Origin: JBHELT01 sp046262935
Lineage (GTDB): Bacteria > Actinomycetota > CADDZG01 > JAHWKV01
DNA length: 36,197 nt
NCBI GenBank assembly: GCA_046262935.1
Contig: JBHELT010000049.1
Location: forward strand, 1-36,197
Reading direction: 5' to 3'
Shown one piece after another: positions 30,465 through 36,197 of the stretch (position 1 is the first letter of the stretch; each line of letters begins with the position of its first letter). The translations under genes were made by a program, and so were the position numbers. The notes under the pieces were generated by a model. It was not told the DNA's origin. It made no database searches and saw nothing but the letters and a program-made list of their open reading frames with translations.

Positions 30465-32386
30465 ACCCTGAACGAATAACTTCCGCTCACCGTGGGCGAG
30501 GCATCGGACCAGTTGTAAACCCGTAACCTGTAGTGGTCACCGGCGTTCACATTTACAAGCACCGCTTCAGCGCATCCGAATGGACCCGTTGTGCAGACGT
30601 CATTGGTCGTGTTGCCACCGGTTGCCACGAAATACTTCCCGTTGGAATCGGGGGTGGTCCGACAGATGTAAGAGTCGTAGTCCATACCGGGATCGATCGC
30701 GAAGACGAGTCCTCTAGGAGTCTTGCCATCTACCGCGTCAGGCACGTTGATGTCTTTGTCTGCCCACGAACCCGGGAGGCTAGTTGGTGAGGGCGCACAT
30801 GCATTCTCGTTCTCGGTAGTTATCGATGTTGGGTTCTGCCAGTAGGGGCAGGCGACTACGCACGGTGTCTGCGCCTGGAGCGTTACATCTTGCTTGCCTG
30901 CAGTTTCATCCATGTCGACGTTAAGGTTCGATCGGTACCAGTCGCTGCTGCCCGCTTGTATGTAATAGGTCTGTCCAGCTACCGCATGGAACGCGCTTTG
31001 GGAGAGCGCTCCCTGCCCGTTGTTGCAGTTGACAGGATGCATCGACCCGTCGGTCGATCGTGTGTACACCATCTCGGCGGTGCTGTAGCCACCTAGGGCG
31101 TCGAGCGCAATGATCTTGTCCGCGGTCGGCGTGTAGGTGTACCAAACGGTTTTGTTGAAGGAACCCTTGCATGGGATCGGTTCATTGGATTCCTTTGTGG
31201 CGTTCCTCACGTCAAGCTGATCGTGAAAAGGCAATGATGTGATCATGGTCGCGTCAGCGATGTTGTCGTTGGTTGGCTCGGCAATCTCATCGAGGACCGC
31301 GTCGACCCCTGGGGTCCCTTCGCCTTTGGTGACATGAACCAAGTCTGCCGATCCGAAGTCTGCCTTGTCGTTGTAGAACTCATTGCGGTACTTGTCGTCG
31401 TAACATCCGAAACCAACCTTGTAATCTCCCGTTGTGCCTACTTTCATGGAGTAGGTTCCGTCGCCTTCGCTGTAGCCTCCACCGGAGTACGAACCATCTT
31501 GGCGATACGCCTCGATACACGTTGACACGGGTGAGCCGTCGGCTTGTGTCAGGGTTCCGGTTATCCATCCTGAGATGGCCAAGTGCGCGTCGATGCCTCC
31601 CACGGACTGATCCGGAGCCACCGAAACTACGTCGGCAGTTGCCCATGTACTTTTGTTGTTGTACCACTGCTCGGCATAGGTCCCTGAATCGCAATCGTAG
31701 AAGACCACCTTGTAATCGCCGGGCATGACGCCGCTGATCTTCCATGATCCATCGGTGCCTGAGTAGGAGTAGTTCCAGTAAGCGTCGCTGTAGGTTTCGA
31801 TGCAGATCCCGGCCAACGGAGTCCCGGATTCATCATTCACGTTCCCCCCCATCGAGGCCCCGCCAGACACAGTCAATGTCGGATACCCGGTGACACCCGT
31901 CGAAACCGTAGTGGCTTGGATGAAGTACGTTGTTCCGGCGGCCGCGTCTAGCGAATAGGCGGTTGTTGCATCGCCAGCCGCAGACTGGCAGGTGACTGTC
32001 GCCAAATCTTGGAGCGAGGTGCCGGTGTAGATCGCAAGCGATGCTCCCCCGCTGTCCCCGTCGCTCAGCGAGATCGTATTGCGGGAAGAACCGGTGGAGG
32101 TGAACTTCCACCAGATTGAGCGGACACCGTTGTCGCATGTCGGCTCGCTCGGCTCGGTGGTTGCGAGTTCATTGGCCTGTGTATACGTAAGGCCCGGACT
32201 GGCGGTCTGGGCGTTTGCGAAGTCATCGTTGGGGGGGCCCACAACTGGGATGGCCGAGGCCAGACTCGATAGCGGCCCGATCAAGGCACCGGCTACAAGA
32301 CAGATACAAGCCGCAAGAGCGGTAACGGTTCTGCGCACATCTACCCCCAGATTCGAATGGACCCCTCTCGACATGATTCGCCACAT
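30461..32386 (-). CDS. Secreted multidomain protein with repeated carboxypeptidase-regulatory-like domains
   Basis: The 641-aa product has a signal peptide (RRTVTALAACICLVAGALIGPLSSLASA). Next is a PPC-like beta domain (about 50-175: PPNDDFANAQTASPG, SIWWKFTSTG, GTTYFIQAT). Two carboxypeptidase-regulatory-like domains follow (about 177-262 and 268-352), each ending in a W/FYNxKAxF-AD-V-V motif. Then comes a second PPC-like domain (about 360-490: NDNIADATMITSLPF, TVWYTYTPTA, GQTYYIQAG) and a Cys-containing C-terminal region I do not recognise. Domain order is thus A-B-B-A-C. No LPXTG or membrane anchor is seen, so it is probably released or held non-covalently. Start is uncertain: ATGs at 32386 and 32374, or a GTG nearer the signal peptide preceded by GGGGG. 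Confidence 0.85.
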   Translation of the reverse strand: MWRIMSRGVHSNLGVDVRRTVTALAACICLVAGALIGPLSSLASAIPVVGPPNDDFANAQTASPGLTYTQANELATTEPSEPTCDNGVRSIWWKFTSTGSSRNTISLSDGDSGGASLAIYTGTSLQDLATVTCQSAAGDATTAYSLDAAAGTTYFIQATTVSTGVTGYPTLTVSGGASMGGNVNDESGTPLAGICIETYSDAYWNYSYSGTDGSWKISGVMPGDYKVVFYDCDSGTYAEQWYNNKSTWATADVVSVAPDQSVGGIDAHLAISGWITGTLTQADGSPVSTCIEAYRQDGSYSGGGYSEGDGTYSMKVGTTGDYKVGFGCYDDKYRNEFYNDKADFGSADLVHVTKGEGTPGVDAVLDEIAEPTNDNIADATMITSLPFHDQLDVRNATKESNEPIPCKGSFNKTVWYTYTPTADKIIALDALGGYSTAEMVYTRSTDGSMHPVNCNNGQGALSQSAFHAVAGQTYYIQAGSSDWYRSNLNVDMDETAGKQDVTLQAQTPCVVACPYWQNPTSITTENENACAPSPTSLPGSWADKDINVPDAVDGKTPRGLVFAIDPGMDYDSYICRTTPDSNGKYFVATGGNTTNDVCTTGPFGCAEAVLVNVNAGDHYRLRVYNWSDASPTVSGSYSFRV

Positions 32387-32427
32387 CCCGCCCGATTCCT
32401 GCCTGGGTGCCCAACTTTTCTCCCCTA

Positions 32428-32453
32428 GCGGCTAAGCGCCTCGCGGCTAAGCG
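32428..32453. repeat. 11-bp direct repeat at the end of the amidase gene
   Basis: GCGGCTAAGCG occurs at 32428-32438 and again at 32443-32453. The second copy contains the amidase stop codon. It may be a small tandem duplication; no terminator function is evident in the 60-bp gap. Confidence 0.5.
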
Positions 32454-33859
32454 AAGTTGGGGGCCAGGGTGGGCCAGGGCGAGGTTCGCTCCATCGTGGC
32501 CCCAGCCGACAACAGCAGCGGTTCGCAAAGACGTGGTGCGATGATCTGAAGCCCGACTGGCATCCCGTCGGCATCGACCCCCGCCGGAACCGTAAGCGCT
32601 GGGTGCCCTGTCAGGTTGAGGGGATAGGTGAAACAGATGCCTATCAGCGGATTATCGATGAATCTGCCTGCGATCGAGGCAGGCATGGGCCCGTCCGCGC
32701 CGAAGGCAACTGTTGGAGTTGTGGGAGTGAATATCAGGTCGCATTCTTCGAATACTTCGTTCATGACTCTCAAAGTTTCGTGCCTAACGCGTGACGCTTC
32801 GGCGAGCTGTTTCGGTTGAAGGGTCTCAGCGAGTCTCATCGCCAGCGAAACGACTGGGGTCATTTCGTCTTCGCGTTCCGGCCAGAAGGCGTCGAGATCG
32901 GAGAAACAATCCAGAGCCTCGGCGACGCCCCACGCGATAGCGCCGTCAGGAAGACGAACGGGTCGCTGGACCTCCTGTAGGCCGCCCGAGACGAAAAGTT
33001 TCTCTGCGGCAGAACGCGCGATCTGCTCGACCTCAGGTTCGCATGTACCGAACCCTAGATCACTCGACCACACTGCCTTCATCCCTTCCATCGGTATCTC
33101 GAGGTTGCGCTGATAGCTCAGCTGTGGGTCGGGTATCGAGAAGGGGTCCATCGGGTCGGCGCCGACCACCTGGTCGAGAAATCTTGCGATGTCTCTTATC
33201 GAACGCGCGATCGGGCCGTAAGTGCTGAGGTTTCCCGCGGCGAGCCTGCCGGGGCCACGGGGCACCAAGCCGTAGGTGACTTTCAGGCCCGGAAGACCGG
33301 TGAAAGCAGACGGGATCCTGATCGAGCCCCCGCCGTCCGATCCGGTGGCGAGTGGGATCAAGCCTGCGGAAACCGCGGCGGCTGAGCCCCCGCTCGAGCC
33401 ACCCGGCGTTCGCTCGGTGTTCCAAGGGTTGCGCGTGACTCCACAGAGTTTCGAGGATGTGTAGTTGATACTGCCGAGTTCGGGGGTCGTGGTTTTACCT
33501 ACGATCACGGCCCCTGCCTCCCGAAGGCGAGCGACCTGAGTGGAATCGTGCAGGGACACGTTGTCCCTGAAGAGCAGCGAGCCGAAGGTGGTTGGCAAAC
33601 CTTCAGCGTTCTCTAGGTCCTTCACCCCAACTGGAACCCCGGCCAGCGGGCCCGGGTCTGTGCCTTGGGCGACCAGTGCATCAACCGCACGCGCCTGCTC
33701 GTATGCGCTCTCGGGGTCGATGATGGCGAATGAGTTCAGCTCACTGTCGTATCTGCCGATCCGCTCTAGACAAACCTCCAGAACCTCGGCGGCGCTTACC
33801 TTCTGCTGCCGGACGCGTTCGGCGGTTTCGCTCGCATCCCATCGCCAGATGTTTTCCAT
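32447..33859 (-). CDS. Amidase signature family hydrolase
   Basis: The 470 aa contain the Ser-cisSer-Lys triad of the family: K80 (PVGVKDLENAEG), S155 (TPGGSSGGSAAAVSAG) and S179 (GSDGGGSIRIPS). The spacing matches fatty acid amide hydrolase and GatA. It is not clearly GatA, as gatB/gatC are absent, so it is more likely a catabolic amidase of unknown substrate. ATG 33859 is preferred to GTG 33862: a TAGGCT box (33866-33871, minus strand) ends 6 nt before the ATG, overlapping the stop codon of the upstream dehydrogenase gene. Confidence 0.92.
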   Translation of the reverse strand: MENIWRWDASETAERVRQQKVSAAEVLEVCLERIGRYDSELNSFAIIDPESAYEQARAVDALVAQGTDPGPLAGVPVGVKDLENAEGLPTTFGSLLFRDNVSLHDSTQVARLREAGAVIVGKTTTPELGSINYTSSKLCGVTRNPWNTERTPGGSSGGSAAAVSAGLIPLATGSDGGGSIRIPSAFTGLPGLKVTYGLVPRGPGRLAAGNLSTYGPIARSIRDIARFLDQVVGADPMDPFSIPDPQLSYQRNLEIPMEGMKAVWSSDLGFGTCEPEVEQIARSAAEKLFVSGGLQEVQRPVRLPDGAIAWGVAEALDCFSDLDAFWPEREDEMTPVVSLAMRLAETLQPKQLAEASRVRHETLRVMNEVFEECDLIFTPTTPTVAFGADGPMPASIAGRFIDNPLIGICFTYPLNLTGHPALTVPAGVDADGMPVGLQIIAPRLCEPLLLSAGATMERTSPWPTLAPNFA

Positions 33860-33865
33860 CACAAG

Positions 33866-33871
33866 AGCCTA
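33866..33871 (-). promoter_or_regulatory. -10 box of the amidase gene overlapping an upstream stop codon
   Basis: TAGGCT starts with the TAG stop of the upstream dehydrogenase gene and ends 6 nt before the amidase ATG. Confidence 0.45.
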
Positions 33872-34735
33872 TACGTTGGGTTCGATCGCTCTTGCGAGTG
33901 CGGACATGTCTTCGTCGCCAAAGCCTTGCGAGATAAGCGCATCTTCGATAGCAGCTACCTTCTTAGCGATGGGAAGGTCGAGCCCAACGCCTTCGGCAGT
34001 GGCAAGTGCTATGGACAGATCCTTGCGGTGCAGTCTTAGCTTGAATCCGAGCGGGTACTCATTGGCGACCATCCGCTGAGATCGATTCGAAAGGACCCAA
34101 CTCGCCGCGGCCCCACCCCCGAGGGCTTCGATAACTTTGTTCATATCAAGACCATTCGCCATCCCGAGCTTCATTCCTTCTGCGACCGACTGAAAAGTTC
34201 CGGCGATGATCACTTGATTGATGGCCTTGGCTAACTGACCCGACCCCGACGGGCCGATATAGGTGATGCGTGACCCCAGCACTTCGAACACAGGCAAGAC
34301 CCGCTGGAATGCAGCTTCATCGCCGCCTGCCATGATCGACAAGGTCCCCGCGGCTGCCCCCTCGCTGCCACCCGAGACCGGTGCATCGACCAAACTGATC
34401 CCCTTGAGACTGAGCCGTTTGGACATCTGGGCAGTCGCGCCCGGATCTATCGTCGACATGTCCGCAATAACTCCGCCTGATGGCATCGAATCGGCGGCTC
34501 CATCGACACCGAATAGGACCTGCTCGACGTCAGGCGTATCGCCGACCATGGTGATCAAGATGTCGGCTTCTTCGGCGGCCTGCGAAGGATCTTCAGCGCG
34601 GCCTGCGCCTTCGATCTCAAGGGGTTCTTCTTTGCTTCGGGTTCGGTTGTGGACCGTCACTTCGTAGCCGGCCTTCAAAAGGTTGGTGGCCATCGGGGCC
34701 CCCATCACCCCGAGGCCGATGAAACCGATCTTCAT
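33869..34735 (-). CDS. 3-hydroxyisobutyrate dehydrogenase / tartronate semialdehyde reductase family
   Basis: The 288 aa start with the Rossmann motif IGFIGLGVMGAPMATNLLKAG, then NRTRSKEEPLE, the substrate loop DAPVSGGSEGAAAGTLSIM and the catalytic Lys in GSGQLAKAINQVIIAGT, and end with KDLSIALATAEGVGLDLPI. This is the beta-hydroxyacid dehydrogenase family; choice between 3-hydroxyisobutyrate, tartronate semialdehyde or succinate semialdehyde reduction cannot be made from sequence. It starts 5 nt after the stop of the methyltransferase gene and is probably co-transcribed with it. Confidence 0.92.
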   Translation of the reverse strand: MKIGFIGLGVMGAPMATNLLKAGYEVTVHNRTRSKEEPLEIEGAGRAEDPSQAAEEADILITMVGDTPDVEQVLFGVDGAADSMPSGGVIADMSTIDPGATAQMSKRLSLKGISLVDAPVSGGSEGAAAGTLSIMAGGDEAAFQRVLPVFEVLGSRITYIGPSGSGQLAKAINQVIIAGTFQSVAEGMKLGMANGLDMNKVIEALGGGAAASWVLSNRSQRMVANEYPLGFKLRLHRKDLSIALATAEGVGLDLPIAKKVAAIEDALISQGFGDEDMSALARAIEPNV

Positions 34736-34740
34736 CTCGC

Positions 34741-35610
34741 TTAGATCCGGCCGGATATCACGCGGGTCGCGCCCAATGAGTCTTTTTCGCTTCGAACGTC
34801 GCCGAACCCTGCGCGGCGCAGGATCGTGCCAACGCTTCTGGCCAGATCGGGACTCACCTCAACCAGCATCCAGCCGCCTTTACGCAGCCAGCTTGGAGCT
34901 TCCCCGGCCAGTGTCCTCACGAGCCCAAGGCCGTCAACAGAGTTGTCGGTAAGCGAAACCGCCGGCTCGAAATCTTTGATCTCTTTGGGCAGGGTCTTAA
35001 CTGCCTTCTTCGCTACGTAAGGAGGATGAATGGTGAAAACGTCAACCGCCCCCTTCAAGTTCTTAGGAAGGCGTTTCAGCATGTCACTCTCGATGAACTT
35101 CACATTGGTCAAAGACAACTGTCGCGCGTTCTTGCGCGCAACCTTTATCGAAGGAGCCCAGATATCGAGCCCCAACACCGACGCCTGGGTAGCGGCTTTC
35201 GCTATGGCGAGTGCCACCGGACCTGTGCCTGTTGCAACGTCGACGGCCACGCCGCTGCGCTTGGGTTTCACTCGTTTGATGGCCTTCACCGCGAGAAGCT
35301 CCGATGAATTTCGCGGAACGAACGTTCCAGGCTCAACGATCAGTTTCATCCCCCGGAACTCTGTGTATCCCAAGATGAGAGCAACAGGTTCCCCTCCCGC
35401 CCTCCTTTCGACCGATCGGCGGAATCGAGCCGCGGCCGCTGGTGGGACCGCGTCGTCGAGATGCTTCGTTTCGATGGTCTTGCCTAAGATCTCGCTTAGC
35501 AGTTCTTCAGCGTTCACGAGCGCGTCAGAGCGGCGCCAAAGGTCGACGTTGCTTGAATCGAGGATCTTCTTTTCGGCTTCTTCGAGAAGCTCTTCAACAG
35601 TCATGGGCAT
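34741..35610 (-). CDS. HemK/PrmC-like methyltransferase with HPPY motif
   Basis: From ATG 35610 (an ATG at 35604 is also possible) the product has 289 aa. It has the PrmC plan: N-terminal helical bundle (EELLEEAEKKILDSS), GYTEFRGMKLIVEPGTFVPR (the usual hinge), the SAM-binding DVATGTGPVALAIA (residues 124-137), LGLDIWAPSIKVARKN, and the catalytic motif. In PrmC this reads NPPY, but here it is H195-P-P-Y. The Asn normally holds the glutamine amide of release factors, so substrate specificity may differ. No prfA lies next to it. The open frame to 35817 is spurious, overlapping the neighbouring gene. Closest description is a class I methyltransferase paralogue of PrmC. Confidence 0.83.
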   Translation of the reverse strand: MPMTVEELLEEAEKKILDSSNVDLWRRSDALVNAEELLSEILGKTIETKHLDDAVPPAAAARFRRSVERRAGGEPVALILGYTEFRGMKLIVEPGTFVPRNSSELLAVKAIKRVKPKRSGVAVDVATGTGPVALAIAKAATQASVLGLDIWAPSIKVARKNARQLSLTNVKFIESDMLKRLPKNLKGAVDVFTIHPPYVAKKAVKTLPKEIKDFEPAVSLTDNSVDGLGLVRTLAGEAPSWLRKGGWMLVEVSPDLARSVGTILRRAGFGDVRSEKDSLGATRVISGRI

Positions 35611-35623
35611 AGGTCGGCGAATT

Positions 35624-36197
35624 CTAAATGACGATCCGCTCGAGTTTGTCGAGAAGTTCGATATTTCCTGCGGCGATCGTGAGGGCCCCATACGTCCGAA
35701 CGGCTCCGCCGCAGGCTTCGATGATCGCGATACCAGCACTGATATCCCAGTGATGCGTGTCATGTTCGTAGAACGCGTCAAGTCTTCCGGCCGCAACCCA
35801 CGCGAGGTCGAGCGCACAGGAACCTGCTCTGCGAAGGTCTCTAACCCGTGGCAGAACCCGTGTCGCGACCTCGGCTTGACGCTCCCTCATCTTCGCGGAG
35901 TAAGAGAACCCCGTTCCTATCAACGCTTCGGCGAGATCGGTCTTCTGACTCGGACCCAGCCTTGAGATGTCGGAGAAAGTCTCGCCCTTGACTGGGTCGT
36001 GCACCACGCCTGCCCTCATCGACCCTTCGATCCCGATCGAAACCGACCATTGCGGGATGCCATAGATGAAGTTGATGGTTCCGTCTAGTGGGTCGATCAC
36101 CCAAGTGACTCCGGAAGAGCCTTCACGACGCGAACCTTCTTCGGCGATGACCGAATCGTCAGGACGTTCTTGGGCGACCCGGTTGACGATGTAGTAC
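35624..36197 (-). CDS. Inositol monophosphatase-family phosphatase (5' end outside window)
   Basis: The frame is open to the right edge; 190 residues of the C-terminal part are seen. It contains the metal-binding motifs of the family in order: AEEGSRREGSSG (Glu), WVIDPLDGTINFIYGIP (D-P-L-D-G-T), and HHWDISAGIAIIEACGG (W-D-x-x-A-G). These dephosphorylate inositol phosphates, fructose bisphosphate or histidinol phosphate with Mg2+. The C-terminus after the last motif is short. It is 13 bp upstream of the methyltransferase start and probably heads the same transcription unit. Confidence 0.92.
   Translation of the reverse strand, partial: YYIVNRVAQERPDDSVIAEEGSRREGSSGVTWVIDPLDGTINFIYGIPQWSVSIGIEGSMRAGVVHDPVKGETFSDISRLGPSQKTDLAEALIGTGFSYSAKMRERQAEVATRVLPRVRDLRRAGSCALDLAWVAAGRLDAFYEHDTHHWDISAGIAIIEACGGAVRTYGALTIAAGNIELLDKLERIVI

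Noticed and set aside
35611..35817. N-terminal extension of the methyltransferase frame
   Set aside because: It overlaps the inositol monophosphatase coding region and is Arg/Ser-rich without family similarity.

Overview
The window (about 57-60% GC by eye, very dense, many short overlaps between genes) looks like chromosomal DNA of an Actinomycetota (actinobacterial) lineage, probably an uncultivated or early-branching one. The reasons are a Corynebacterium-type aspartate kinase gene with an internal beta-subunit start, a paired Get3/ArsA-like ATPase operon of the kind seen in mycobacteria, a bifunctional PBP with a Pro-rich tail, and many promoters placed so that the transcript would begin at the start codon (leaderless mRNAs). 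The taxonomic call is inference; there is no rRNA or marker tree here. No plasmid, phage, insertion sequence or CRISPR array was seen.

Layout. 1-1148: end-truncated zinc-ribbon/CPBP membrane protease (-). 1285-1556: large-type SRP RNA with its promoter. 1614-3525: an unrecognised conserved-looking protein (+) and a double hotdog thioesterase-like protein (-). 3603-7627: dnaX, ybaB, recR and aspartate kinase in one + strand operon. 7624-11475: a minus-strand cassette of PadR regulator, ABC ATPase and two ABC-2 permeases, lying between ask and asd. 11583-14129: asd, a secreted CAP-domain protein, tRNA-Pro(CGG) and a nitroreductase. 14111-19676: a minus-strand block with a metallophosphoesterase, a ThDP-dependent decarboxylase/acetolactate-synthase-like enzyme, an unknown protein and two ArsA/Get3-like ATPases. 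19683-20987: NfeD-like membrane protein. 20984-24152: selB and selA, the selenocysteine insertion machinery (-). 24174-26234: class A penicillin-binding protein. 26260-28379: a membrane-anchored trypsin-like protease with an altered catalytic residue and a patatin-like phospholipase (-). 28433-30464: nitroreductase, aldo/keto reductase (-), MOSC protein. 30461-32386: large secreted multidomain protein (-). 32447-36197: amidase, 3-hydroxyisobutyrate-dehydrogenase-like enzyme, HemK/PrmC-like methyltransferase with an unusual HPPY motif, and an inositol-monophosphatase-family enzyme cut by the right edge (all -).

How the genes fit together. SRP RNA, dnaX, ybaB and recR keep an order also known from Bacillus, here with two extra genes between the RNA and dnaX. 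ask and asd catalyse the first two steps of the aspartate family pathway (lysine, threonine, methionine, diaminopimelate), and the exporter cassette appears to have split them. The ArsA pair, metallophosphoesterase and PBP resemble a mycobacterial neighbourhood (Rv3679-Rv3683, from memory) in a different arrangement. selA-selB implies that the organism decodes UGA as selenocysteine, but selC, selD and a selenoprotein are not visible in this window.

Most striking is promoter geometry. At least eight protein genes have a TANNNT box ending 6 or 7 nt before the start codon. The SRP RNA calibrates this: its 5' end, fixed by its closing helix, lies 6 nt after its own TANNNT box. selA and the divergent PBP gene appear to share one -10 element readable on both strands.
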